Translations under genes and position numbers: made by a program | From: Bretschneidera sinensis | Taxonomy: Eukaryota > Streptophyta > Magnoliopsida > Brassicales > Akaniaceae | Direction: 5' to 3' | Length of the DNA stretch: 64,000 nt | Assembly (NCBI GenBank): GCA_023935145.1 | Contig: CM043698.1 | Span: 76,092,501 to 76,156,500 of the forward strand | The notes under the pieces: generated by a model | The model's database searches: none | The model's input: the letters and a program-made list of their open reading frames with translations, nothing else | Told to the model about the DNA's origin: nothing | Part shown: positions 42,371-53,394 of the stretch, piece after piece | Layout: the number at the start of each line of letters is the position of its first letter | Numbering within the stretch: the first letter of the stretch is position 1

Positions 42371-44600
42371 CATTCCTCATTTGAGCAGAAAGTCCAAACA
42401 CAGCAGAGGGTGTAACTCCAAAACCCTGACCACGGACACGACCAGAACTCTTTTCACCCATAAGTTGGGTGAAGACTTCATTTTGTATTGCTAGCATCAG
42501 AGGATCCTGAAGCTGCCATAAGTTCAGCAACACGAGCTTCAACTGTCACCTACAATTAAGAAACAATAAAGATTAAACTCCTCCGAATATTTAGTAGCTA
42601 ATTACAGCGAAATATACATAAAACAAAATGTGCTTATCATATTTTACAAAAAAATGGGCAGAATTTCCCCTATTTTTCCATAAAACCTTATGCAAAAGAA
42701 AAACAAATATACATTCCAAACAATGTAGCCAATTCACAACTTAACAAGGAAACAACAAAAAAGAAACAGAGGATAAAACAAATTCATCTAAGAGAAAAGA
42801 CTATCTCTAACTTTCACAAAGATCTCTGTGACCATGGCCAGAATATCAATTAAAAAAATGTTATCTCACTGCTACCATATATCTCATTCCGAATATTTAG
42901 TAGCTAATTACAGTGAAATATACATAAAACAAAATGTGCTTATCATATTTTATAGAAAGACGGGCAGGATATCCCCTATTTTTCCGTAAAACCTCCTGCA
43001 AAAGAAAAACAAATATACAATTGAAACAATGTAGCCAATTATCAACTTAACAAGGAAACAAAAAAAAAAGAAATAGAGGATAAAACAAATTCATCTAAGA
43101 GAAAAGACTATCTCTAACTTTCACAAAGATCTCTGTGACCATGGCCACAATATCAATTAAAAAAATTCGGAGGCTCCTTGATGAAAGCTGTACATTTCTT
43201 TGCTTAATTGAAGGCTCTCTTATTTCTTTCATTCCACATCAATTGAAAATAGGAAGGAATAAAAAAAAAATTAGGCTTTTTCCCTATTTTTAAAGATGTT
43301 CAACTTACCATAAATTGTCGTGATGCATCATCAATGAAAGTCTCATCCTTGCGTTTATGAGTTTCAGCAAAAAACTCTACGCGCCCGGGCTCATTCCCAT
43401 GTGTCATCTCCTACCATGTATGGAAAGAGTTCAAATTGTGACTCATTACACTACATCTTAAATGAAAGATCGGATTAATGAAGCAAATTAACTCACATAT
43501 TCATCCTGTCGTCTAGCAAAACTCTTTGAACCAGACGTGTGAGGACATTGTTGTCTTTCACGTGCCATTGTCCCTATAGTCGAATATTTCTACACCAATA
43601 ATAAACCAATTGAATAATCAATCATTATTAGAAAAATAGAAACAATGAGAATCCAAATGAACATTATTATTCTAAAACAACCTCACTCTGGTCAGAGAAC
43701 CAGTAGTTCACCAGTTGCTTCCATTGGTCTTGATCTACGCCTTTTGGAACATCATTGCTCAAAACTTGTTTTGTTTCGTTCCTCACGTAGTCCCTTTTCA
43801 GTGCATATCGGTAGTCCCTCCATTTTTTCCCTATCATCCTCAACAAAATGTTGTCTATCGCCTCAATCGAAGGGTAATGGAACTTCCTCTACTACACAGA
43901 AAGGAAATCGATGTCAAATAACCATTATTGGTGTTAGAGATTATGCATGTACAACACCACGAATAAACAAAAACAAAAAAAAAATTGAACTTATTGAATG
44001 GTTATTAAGTTGTTACTTACCCGAATCAATATAACAAGGTCCTTCTTGTAGCTAGAAGGGACCTTCTTTCAATCCGTGTAATTAAGTGGACAAAGGTTCC
44101 CTCTCTTCGCTTACCCAACCAGCTACTTAACATTTGGCCACCTTTCTTAATAGGCTGATGACGTGCATTGAAGTGGACCACAATTTTTTCCCCACGTTCA
44201 AGGGACCACATTTGTGAGGTTCTCAGGAGACGTGTTTGCTTCCTCACTGTCCCTTGAGAATCTATACATTGAAAGCATAAATTATATAATTAGTATAACA
44301 AGGTGGTATCAAACTAGTTATAGAGCGAATGTATTCTAATACAAAAATTACCAATTATCTCGTATTGCTCACTATCGTTGTGTGCACTTCCCGATGTTGT
44401 TGCATCGGTCACAGAATCATTTTGTGAGTCATGATCATCATCAAGGTGATACTCATGCTCATAGTGAATATTTCATGATGGTGTGAAGACTCAGCTGCAT
44501 ATTGGTTTGACATGTTATTTCTAACTGCTTGAGGGATATTTTTTGACCTATACATCTTGCAATCTGTATTAATAAAAACATTAAAATGATTATATCTCAC
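42370..44600 (-). pseudogene. TnpA-like gene of CACTA element B
   Basis: Minus-strand exons mirror element A: ~44409-44530 (SNQYAAESSHHHE), ~44030-44265 (RLLRTSQMWSLERGEKIVVH), ~43680-43895, ~43502-43592, ~43310-43412 (MTHGNEPGRVEFFAETHKRK then DETFIDDASRQFM), and the last exon 42370-42550 (ELMAASGSSDAS-like, FTQLMGEKSSGRVRGQGFGV). The stop in A's fifth exon is arginine here. The last exon has a short deletion (ASNTK in place of ASNNLAIQNK). The gene has lost its partner transposase 5' part. Confidence 0.8.
42590..43165. repeat. ~295-bp tandem duplication in the TnpA-like intron of element B
   Basis: TCCGAATATTTAGTAGCTAATTACAG occurs at ~42582 and ~42887. The following ~260 bp (through GATCTCTGTGACCATGGCCA) are duplicated with ~10 differences. 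Confidence 0.9.
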
Positions 44601-44970
44601 ACTATAAAAAATGCGTTAAAAGTTAACAAGAATTAGAAGAACCACACCTGAAAGATAGGAATGGGCAAGGGGTCGTAGCAAATGCAACAATCAATAACTT
44701 CTGAGTACTTGAGAACAAATGATCAAATAAGTGATTCAAATAGGATTTAAAGAACAAGCAATAATCAATGATACAATCAAAACATAAATTTACGACATTC
44801 TAAAGTAGCATTCCACAAACTGTACGCAAAAAAGTTCTAGACTCTTGTTATGTGTGATACAAAGCAACAATAACCCGATAGATTACAATAAAACCGTACA
44901 AAACTCGTTGACACACATGTCCATCACATAAATACACATCCAAATATAATTACATGGAAATGCACATAAA
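44601..44970. other. Intergenic part of CACTA element B
   Basis: Non-coding sequence between the DUF4216 segment and the TnpA-like gene. Element A has only ~90 bp here (37104-37193), so B carries about 280 bp more. I see nothing recognisable in it. Confidence 0.5.
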
Positions 44971-44971
44971 A

Positions 44972-45571
44972 CTAGTTGGTATCTTCGTCAATGTCCATCC
45001 TAGCCCAAGTTGAGATACAATCTAATTGATCGTCTACCACTACAGTAGAAGGCATGCACTGATTGTAAGATTCATTATCCTCTTCCTGCTTTTTTTCCCC
45101 CATTTCATATAGGTCTCTTGGCTTCATGATCACAACATGATACCATTCCTTTATTGTTGGGTCTTGCACATAAAACACTTGTTTCGCTTGAGATGAAAGT
45201 ACGAACGGGTCATCCTTCAATAACTGACCAATGTGTATTAACCTATTCAAGTTCACGAGAATGCAACCACTTTCATCTTTCTTTAAACCCCTGGGTGAAT
45301 TAATATCCACCCAATCACAACGGAACAACACAATCTTAAACGTCCCATAGTAATCCAACTCGATGATATCGTTGAGCATACCATAATACATTTTATCATC
45401 CGCTTCAACCATAACTCCCGAATTTTGAGATCGTCTACACCTCTCACGTTCCTTTGTGTGGAATTTAAAGTCATTGATGTTGAATCCATTGAATCTCCTA
45501 ACAACATTATTCGGACCTCGAGCAAAGGCAATTAGTTCATCTGAATAATTGTTATCCACCATCCATGGCAC
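44972..45571 (-). CDS. CACTA transposase DUF4216-type segment, element B
   Basis: A 199-codon open segment on the minus strand, over 90% identical by eye to 36504-37103: MVDNNYSDELIAFARGPNNV, YYGMLNDIIELDYYGTFKIV, LFRCDWVDINSPRGLKKDES, QVFYVQDPTIKEWYHVV. It ends at TAG. It is a 3' exon, not a complete gene; the preceding exon (~45650-45770, LAAQRLTNRSNRPIQSLEQK) and a short piece of the one before (QAHRYVLLHND, ~45890-45945) are also present. The transposase core is missing. The apparent M start is the methionine after the splice junction. Confidence 0.8.
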   Translation of the reverse strand: MPWMVDNNYSDELIAFARGPNNVVRRFNGFNINDFKFHTKERERCRRSQNSGVMVEADDKMYYGMLNDIIELDYYGTFKIVLFRCDWVDINSPRGLKKDESGCILVNLNRLIHIGQLLKDDPFVLSSQAKQVFYVQDPTIKEWYHVVIMKPRDLYEMGEKKQEEDNESYNQCMPSTVVVDDQLDCISTWARMDIDEDTN

Positions 45572-46059
45572 TTAAACATTTTCCAACAATTAAAATGAGA
45601 CAATAACATTCAATGTTTTATTTAAAACACTTATAAAAATCGAATACTCTTGTTATTATGCCTAATCTCTCTCATAAGCCATGAGGAAAATTTCTCAACC
45701 AACCACTTTTGTTCGAGACTTTGTATTGGTCGATTGGAACGGTTGGTTAGCCTTTGAGCAGCCAAAAATTCATTGCAATAACTGATGTTTTTATGTAACT
45801 GTTAGCCATCACAGTGATAACAACAGGTAATAAAAACTCAATTTAAACACATTATTACTAATTAAGTTCCTTTATTGATACTAACCTACCAAGGTCAAAA
45901 AGATTATCATTATGGAGTAACACATAACGATGTGCTTGAACCAATGACATGTTGTAGCACGAAATTTTTGTAGCACGGTACTGTTGACTTGCCATAATTA
46001 TGGACATACCACTAAAAATAAATGGATAAGATTTTCTTGATTATGAAAACGGAAACTAA

Positions 46060-46708
46060 ATAAAAGAAAGAAAATATGAGACAAGATCAATTTGAAAGTT
46101 TTCCTAAGCATTGCTTTGTGGATTGGTTCGCTACAAAAGATTTGAGGAGCACCAGACAACTAAGATCAGGTTATGAGGTAATGTACTCTGCAAGTTTCTG
46201 CAACTTACTTTATGAAAATAGATATCATCTCTATTTTAATTGCTCCTTCAGAAGGAGATTATGTGGTCCGTGTTTGGATCTGTCTGCTATTAGTAGGAGT
46301 ATTTGAGAGTGGGATAAAGGTTAATTAAGTGGTTGATTATCTCCCCACATGGAAAGGCTCCAAAACTTTGTTGATCAAAATTTACTTGCGCTTCTCTATT
46401 ATACTCTAGCTGGATTAACATGAATGACAAGATTTACGACTCTGTTTATAGAACAGATGAAGTAATTCTGCAGGATGTTGTCTTGACTGTCAAGAATAGG
46501 CTTGGTATATTGGAGAAAATTAAAAGTTCAGATCAGAATAGGATAATATGTAGAAACTGAACTATCAGTATTAAATTATTAGTATCCTAGCTTTCTAGTT
46601 GTCTTGTGATTTACCGAATTTTGTTTCCAGTGAGTACGATGTTCTTCTTCAGCCTTGTACGTGTATTCTCCTTTGGAAGTTCAATGAAATTCTTACTCGT
46701 AAAAAAAA
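46060..46708 (+). pseudogene. LINE 3' end with zinc-binding RT domain and poly(A)
   Basis: The plus frame 46076-46306 resembles the reverse-transcriptase zinc-binding domain found at the C-terminus of plant L1-type LINEs. KDLRSTRQLRSGYEVMYSAS is followed by FCNLLYENRYHLYFNCSFRR RLCG, where C-x2-C is partly lost but H-x4-C is kept. Downstream frames give LLYYT and FIEQMK..CRMLSWLSRIG, typical of the LINE tail. It ends in AAAAAAAA at 46701-46708 after a stop-rich 3' UTR. It is 5' truncated and inactive. Confidence 0.65.
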
Positions 46709-47035
46709 TGTATAGTTGAGAGATCATAAGTCATAACCATGGATATTTTTCTTCAATTTACCTTTCAAAGATTAATTTTTCCTTAGAAAGTTAAAACAAT
46801 GATCCTTCATATAGCCAGAATTCGAGCGTTTAAAGTTAGCAATGATCCTTCATAAAAAAAACTGATAAATATATTTTATATGTATAGCTTAAAACATGTA
46901 ACGATCAAATAGAAAAGCTCAACAGCTATCATGTAAAGAATGTGTTAACAAATTACATTGATGAAAAATAACCTCCTATATTAAAGAATCGACACTAGGA
47001 TCATTGAATCACTCTTTTTGATCTTGGTAATAGTT

Positions 47036-47672
47036 ATGACATCCGAGGAGTATCATGTCATGATGTTCCCATGGTTGGCATTCCCCACATGATACTGTAC
47101 CTAGAGTTTTCAAAGAGACTAGCAGAAAAGGGTGTCCGAATAACTTTATTTCAACCCTAAGAAATATCAAGAGGCTGTCTCCTATTCCTTCAACTTTAGC
47201 AAACAACATGAACTTGGAAAATTGTGAGGCAACCATTGACCTTCAACCAGAAAAGATACAGTATCTGAAGAAGGCATGTGATAGTTTACAGGCCTCATTT
47301 GAGAAGGTTGTAACCGAGGATTTACCGGGCTTGATTCTATTTGATTTTGTTCAGTGCTGGGTTCCTGAAACTGCTGCTAAATTTGGTGTACTTTCTCTTT
47401 TTTGAGTGCATATTCAGCTTCTGTGCTTGCATTTACAGGTCCACCAAGTGAGCTAAAGTCCCATAACAGGCAAACTAAGCCAGGATCTCACATTAGCACT
47501 AGATTGGTTATCTTTCCCTTCTCTTGTTGCCTACAGGCTTGATCAAGCTGTCATAGTATTCCGGAATCTGAATTTCTTGACATATCTGGCTTGTCAAGTG
47601 GTCACTGGTTAACTAAAACTCTGAAGGGTTGTGATTTTGTTGCAGTACGAAGCTGTAAAGAGTTGAAGGTGC
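47036..47672 (+). pseudogene. UGT91-like glycosyltransferase pseudogene, N-terminal half
   Basis: Begins at ATG 47036 with MTSEEYHVMMFPWLAF, the typical N-terminus of plant family-1 UDP-glycosyltransferases. A shifted frame then gives HMILYLEFSKRLAEKGVRIT, and another gives FISTLRNIKRLSPIPSTLAN. The same frame continues EATIDLQPEKIQYLKKACDS and FDFVQCWVPETAAKFGV, the acceptor-binding half of UGT91-type enzymes. After a gap it reads GHWLTKTLKGCDFVAVRSCK (~47595-47660). Two frameshifts are visible near 47065 and 47150, plus an internal deletion after ~47400. The C-terminal sugar-nucleotide PSPG box is absent. Confidence 0.75.
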
Positions 47673-47853
47673 GTATTTAAATCTCCTAGAAGAATTGTAC
47701 CAAAAACCTGTTTTAGCAATCTGTTTACTGCCATCGAATTTTTCAGAGAAAGATCCTCATGATTAGAATGACTCATACTGGTTCAATAATTTTAAATGTT
47801 TGCACACACAAGAACCAAAATCTGTGGTTTTTGTGGGGTTTGGGAGTGAGTAT

Positions 47854-49020
47854 TGTCAGGAAAACCTAAGGGGGGTGAACTGGTTCTACATGAGAATTTA
47901 AAATGATTAGTAATATTAAATCAAATTATTAAACCAGAAACTAAAACAGTACTATCCAAAATAAAATAAAGGAAGAAGGAAATGAACACATGCAGTTTTA
48001 TAGTGGTTCGACAATGTGATTGTGCCCAGGTCCACTTCTTCAATAGGTCTCCTCGGTCTACTGAGTTTCACTATTATATCTATGATGGAGATCCTCTTTA
48101 AATAAGAACATGTCTGACCTCCAACGGATATCTTCAGTCGCCTATACAAACATCTAACTAGACGTTTAACCATTCATCTTAAGATTTTATGTAGATCGGG
48201 GTTCTTTGGGACTTCGGTCTTCAAACTTTGTCAGCATTGTGTCAGGTGCCTAGCCAGGTGTCTAGCTCCTCTCTAGGCACCAAGGCAGGCACCTAGCACT
48301 GTCTCAGGCGCCTAGCCCTTGTATGCATGCTCCTTCAGCTTTTCTTTAGCAATAACACTTTTCTGCACCATTTGTTGTGTTAGGCGCCTACCTAGATGCT
48401 TAAGCCTCTCTCAAATGTCTATGTAGTCGCCTAGTCCTTGCACGCAGCTCCTTCAACCCTTTCTACATCAACAATTCATGTTCTAGCCATGTTCCGTAGC
48501 TTTCTCTTACCAGGTGCCTAGCTAGGCGCCTAGACCTGTCCCAGGCGCCTAGCCAGACATCTAAGCCTTCCTCAGATGCTTATGCATGCTCCTAGTCCTT
48601 GCACGCAGCTCCTTTGATCCATTTCTTCAACTAGTACAAGTCTCATCGGCCATTTTCTCACTTTCTGATCATTTACTACAAGCTTCCTCTACTAGACACC
48701 TAGCACTCTGTCAGACGCCTAACTAGGCACCTAGCCCTCCTATCAGGCATCTCTGTTCTCGATTTCTACAATCTTCTTTTATGATTCTGCAATCATCTCG
48801 AATTCCGTAATCTTCTCTGATTCATAATCTCTTTCTATACCATCAATGAATGTTTGATTCTATCATTTGACAGTGAATGTTTGATTTTGTAATCTAATAG
48901 TTAATGTTTCTGCAATCTAATAATAAATATCTTGTACACTTAATAAACATATTAATAATAACAATGACTTGCCTACATCAAAACCTCTAAACTGAGGATT
49001 AAACATTAAATACCCTAACA
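47854..49020 (-). mobile_element. Probable solo LTR
   Basis: 1,167 bp with TG...CA ends (TGTCAGGAAAACC ... ACCCTAACA), flanked by AGTAT at 47849-47853 and AGTAC at 49021-49025, a near-perfect 5-bp duplication. The reverse complement starts TGTTAGGGTATTTAATG, a common copia LTR start. No internal region is present. It contains TTATAGTGGTTCGACAATGTG (~47999), a phrase typical of copia LTRs. Strand is inferred from this. Confidence 0.6.
48240..48760. repeat. Dispersed GGCGCCTAGC motif repeats inside the solo LTR
   Basis: About 15 exact or degenerate copies of (A/C)AGGCGCCTAGC or AGGTGCCTAGC, each built on the palindrome CTAGGCGCCTAG, are spread over ~500 bp and separated by related filler (TTGCACGCAGCTCCTT recurs at ~48437 and ~48600). 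Confidence 0.8.
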
Positions 49021-49025
49021 AGTAC

Positions 49026-49495
49026 TAGATAGCTTCAACATATTGCCTACTGGGTTTAGAGCCTATTATCTTATTTCTGAAGGTAAATTACATAAAACTA
49101 CCAGAGGTTTGAGGGTCTCTGCACTTATTCTTTGAGAAATTACTGAAACCTACTTTGACCGAGTTTGACCAAACAAAACCCCTTAACACCTAACAAAAAT
49201 GATGAGAACACCAAATTGACCTTGTATAAATCTCTTTATTCAAAGATTTTCTTTTCTCTTTTACCTTCTTTTCTCTTATTTTTCTCATGTTTTTCTCGCA
49301 ATCACCTCTAAGCTCTCTCTCATCTCATTCTGCAAAAAACCTCTATGAATTTTTTCCTTTCTTCTTCTCTTTCCTCTTTTTTTTCTTCTTCTTCTCCATT
49401 TCCCTTCTCTTCCCTGCAACTCTCTCTTCACATCACTTCACCTCCTCTCGTCTCACCTCATCAGATCTAACCGGATTGATATGTAGATTTGGTCC
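49026..49495. other. Intergenic stretch with a pyrimidine-rich tract
   Basis: From ~49247 to 49450 the plus strand is a long CT-rich tract (TTTTCTTTTCTCTTTTACC, TCTTCTTCTTCTCC). No gene is seen; the 84-codon frame there is compositional. Confidence 0.6.
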
Positions 49496-49497
49496 GG

Positions 49498-49675
49498 ATC
49501 TGATATTGGATTTCCTTCAACAATTGATAGGGAAAGCTTAAAGATAATATTGCGAGGCTGCAAGGAGCTTGTGAATTTAGATGTCAATTATTGCAATGGC
49601 TTTGAAGCCGATGATAAGATTTTGGAGCTTGCTTCCCATATCAAGACATTTGAGCATAAGGGTTATGGTTTTTGA
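49498..49675 (+). pseudogene. F-box/LRR-like protein C-terminal fragment
   Basis: One frame, stop at 49673, reads SDIGFPSTIDRESLKIILRG, then CKELVNLDVNYCNGFEADDK and ILELASHIKTFEHKG. The (C)xxLxxLDVxxCxGF pattern followed by a short charged tail is the last leucine-rich repeat of small plant F-box/LRR proteins. Only ~58 residues remain; no F-box is found upstream, where the CT-rich tract lies. Confidence 0.5.
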
Positions 49676-51990
49676 CTATGATAACAATGATCTCCTCTGT
49701 GATGACAGTGATGATATTGAAATTTATGATGGTTAACGAAATTAAATTAAATGTTCAAAAGAAATAAGATAAAACTCAAGCTCACACCACATCAATTTTC
49801 TCAGACTCTCTCTACAAGCACTACCAAAAAAAAAAAGTATTACCGATTGACAAAATCCATATGTGAAACCAATATTATCAACAAAAAATTTGTCAGTAAT
49901 AATGTTTATAAAAAGATTAATTTTAATTGTTTCTAATAAAAATAATAAAAAAAAAATAACTCTATCACCAATGGATATTTTTCGGTTGGAGATAAGTCCA
50001 AAAGATTTTTAAAAATATAATAATTAATTGAATCAACAACATTAGTCCAATCTCAGATTTAAGACAGTATGACAGTAGGCAATCAGCATTATTAGTGCAG
50101 GAACTAAACTTAAATTTAAGAACAATTAACACGACAAATAGATGACTCTAAGTATCATTTAGAGGAAGTAGCAAAAGATGACCATCAATCAATCAGTAAA
50201 ATAAAAGTAACATCAACAAGCATGTACTGATAGCAATTTAAAAATAAGTTATTTAATCATTGATATATGGCAGTAGATGCTTAGTAATAAGAAATATGGC
50301 CGTAGATGCAGACTCTAATGGTTTTCTTTTATGGAATATTGGCTACAACCGATTTTACTTCATGTGCAAGCAGTGCAATGTATTTACACATAATATAGAG
50401 ACCATTGAACCATGAGCAACTTTGTCAGCCCATTTCCCATAACAAATGACAAGGCAGCAGAGGTAGCAAGTATTTCAAGCATTCATAAGAGAGAAATCAT
50501 TTCAAACACAATTTGATAGTAAAGGTACCCCACATACTGGTATTGGCAACAATTGCATAGCAATATTAGCTCAGCAGAATATATAGATTAACTGGATCTA
50601 AATATCACACAGAAAATACATTGGATGAAAAAACAACCTAAATCTAAAAACTCAGAGCTTCTAGTTCCCTTGGCGATGATCAGTTCCCAATTTGCGGTGC
50701 TTTCTTTGCCTCCCTCTCAAACTACAAAATCTTAGACTCCAATTTTCTAAGGATTTCTTGGAAAAATGAAGGCTAAGACCCCATAGATGAGAGCCCCCTC
50801 TCTTGGTTCTCCAGACCTACAAAATGAAAAAGAGGTGTTAGAATTTATAAGCAAAATCATCCGAGAAAGGACAAAACAAAGAGAGAATTTAAAAGCAGCG
50901 AAGCTCGAAATCATCGTTGGCACAGAGAAATTGTGAGTATCTCACTAATAGATTGTTGAGTTTGCAAAATGGATGAGGATGACGCACAATAAATGTTCTA
51001 GAGATCTCTAGGCTTATATGGGGTTTCATGTAAGGGAGGGAATAAGATTAAGTTTTTGTGGAGGCTGACGTGAAAGAGATTAGAGATGGAGGAAGATGGA
51101 GGTGTTAGGCTTGGGGTTAAACTGCTGCAAAGAGGAGATTGAGAGTGTTTTAGGGTTTGATTTGATAGAGATAAGGAGGTTTATACATGGGTAGAAAATG
51201 GGTGAGGGTTTAGGCTTTAGATTCGTGTAAATGGTAAGACAGACAAGTTATCATTGAGGGGCACAATTCCATGGGTGATAATTCTTTTATTTGTAAAATT
51301 ATCACCAAGAGTTATATTTGCCTTTGATGATAAATATTTTTTAAAGTAAATACAAAATTAATTTAAAAATCGTATTTAATATTTTTTATTTGTAAATATA
51401 GACATTATTTTCGTTAGTGATAATTTCTTTTCTTTAAAAAAACAATTGCATAATTATCTCGGATTTAATTAAAATTTAAAAATGTTAAAAAAAAAGATAT
51501 CATTCATAGAATATTTGGTTGATGATACTATTTAACCTCATTATCTAGAGATACGTATCCCCTTGGTAATAGTTTGTCGTAGAAAATCAATGTCACCCAT
51601 AGACATGTATATAGTTTATGGCAGGTTTTTTTCGCAAGGAAGAGAAACACAAAAAGAGAGAGAGAGAGAGAGAGATTGAAAATGGAGAAACTCTGCATCT
51701 TCGTAGCAGCAATTTCTCTGCCTCTCATTCTCCACAGAAAGTCGTGTTTTAGTCATACTTGATGATTTGTCCCTCAGATCGTCACACTCCATTTTCTTTG
51801 ACTCCCTTAAATCGCGCGACTTTATCTTGACTTCAAGCTCTCTCCATCGGTACGGCCAATACCTTTACGATAGATTGATCCGTTCTTCTTCCTCACACCA
51901 ACTCCTCTTCCCTCTCATACTTCTCACATGCTCTCCTCTTCCCTTTCCATGTTTCTCCCTCTGCAAATCACACAAATGTGCTCATCAGTT
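49676..51990. other. Long stretch with no recognised gene
   Basis: AT-rich. A CACTACCAAAAAAAAAAAG string at ~49819 resembles a CACTA-type terminus, but no matching inverted end was found. A GA microsatellite lies at ~51655-51675. The segment 51767-52006 is open but shows no family resemblance. Confidence 0.5.
51655..51675. repeat. (GA)n microsatellite
   Basis: Short AGAGAG run. Confidence 0.9.
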
Positions 51991-51992
51991 AC

Positions 51993-52696
51993 TTGTATGT
52001 GGATAATCTTATAATTACATGTAACAACTTAACCCCAATTTTTTCCTTCAAGAAGGAGATAATGAAACAATTTGAAATGACAGACTTGGGATTGATGAAT
52101 TATTTTTTTGGGAATGGAAGTGCATCAATCATCTGATAACATTTTCTCATCTAAAAAGAAGTATGCAATAAGTCTATTGAAGAAATTCAAGATGCTAAAT
52201 TGCTCTCCAGTCTTTACTCCATTGATGCCTAATGAGAAGTTGGTGAGAGAAGATGGAGCTAATAAGGTCGATGAGAAAGAGTTTAGAAGATTGATTGACA
52301 GTCTCCTATACCTTACCACAACTAGATCAGATCTTATGTATGCGGTCCGCATGATATCTAGGTTTATGCAGTCACCTAGGAAATGGCATTTTTTTTGTTG
52401 CTAAAAGAGTGCCCAGATATGTCAAGGCCACTGTTGACTATGATATTTGGTATAAGCCAGTTATTGAGTCTAAAATGATGGGCTTATTAGATGGTGACTG
52501 GCAGGATCGTTGGATGGTATGAAAAACATTTCAGATTATGTATTTTTTCTGAGCAGGGGAACGTTTTCTTGGCTTTCTCATAAGCAAGAAACAGTTGCAC
52601 AATCAACTGCAGAAGTTAAGTACATTACGACGTGTGTATATGTAAATAAAACTATTTGGTTGAGAAATTTTACAAATCTGATTAGATTTGTCTAAG
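51993..52696 (+). pseudogene. Copia RT-RNaseH fragment with mutated catalytic box
   Basis: Starts in the RT catalytic region: [12 protein letters not shown], where copia elements have YVDD; the second Asp is Asn. It continues FKKEIMKQFEMTDLGLMNYF, then after a 1-base frameshift at ~52111 MEVHQSSDNIFSSKKKYAIS, LNCSPVFTPLMPNEKL, RRLIDSLLYLTTTRSDLMYA and VRMISRFMQSPRKWHF. After another break the RNaseH end reads DGMKNISDYVFFLSRGTFSW and LSHKQETVAQSTAEVKYITT. The RNaseH catalytic part is missing in between. No LTRs are seen. Confidence 0.88.
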
Positions 52697-52799
52697 TTTA
52701 GCCATCATTCTTGACAAAATTTGATTTTATTTATACTTGGAAATCTGTTTTGAGATTTCTTTTTTAACTTTGACAAAGAGATTCACATTTCAACCATTT

Positions 52800-53065
52800 T
52801 AACCATACAATTAATAATATTAAAAATAATAATTTATTATTATTATTAATACTAGTAACAGTAATATTATTAGTATTAATAATAATGATAATAAATTCAT
52901 TAATAATAATAATAATTAATTCATTTTTTTATAAGAATAATAAATTCATTATTAATGTTAAGATTATTTAAATATTATATTATTATTAATAATATAAATT
53001 TTAATTATATTATTAATATTATTATAAAAATAGGTATTATTAATATTATTACTATTCATTTATAT
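52800..53065. repeat. AT-only low-complexity tract rich in TAATAATAAT
   Basis: About 260 bp almost free of G and C, with interleaved ATT/AAT trinucleotide runs on both strands that can fold on themselves. Confidence 0.85.
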
Positions 53066-53394
53066 ATAAAATATAAAAGGAAAATACTGGAAAATGTGGA
53101 GGATAAAATGTCCCAAATAAATAATTCCATCTTAATTACCAACTAAACATGAAATTTAAAACTAAGATGTGATTAACTTAGTCAAATCTCACCAATCCTC
53201 AATCCTTTGCCATGCATACTTCATATTTTCATTTGTAATATAATACTCTGCTACTTTAGAACGGTTATATCCACAACTATATGTATCAAACAAAGCCAAG
53301 TGTGCTTTGTAGTTATGTGATTTTGCTAAAACTCTAGAGGGTTGTGATTTTGTTAAACCAGGTGATATGTTGCGTGGCAGTCGTTAGAAATTGA

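Larger units (their letters stand above)
42370..45952 (-). mobile_element. CACTA transposon, element B, inverted and 5' truncated
   Basis: Minus-strand copy of the 3' half of the same CACTA family. It runs from the TnpA-like last exon at 42370-42542, back through the other TnpA-like exons, to the DUF4216 segment and the exon before it. Homology with element A ends at ~45952 (CCAATGACATGT, then unrelated sequence). It is more intact than A: two A stops (TGA at ~38388, TAA at 36137) are CGA and CAA here. Confidence 0.87.

Noticed and set aside
53320..53365. Second UGT91 fragment (ACTCTAGAGGGTTGTGATTTTGTTA resembles 47615-47640)
   Set aside because: Only ~25 bp similar, with no supporting frame on either side; too short to call.
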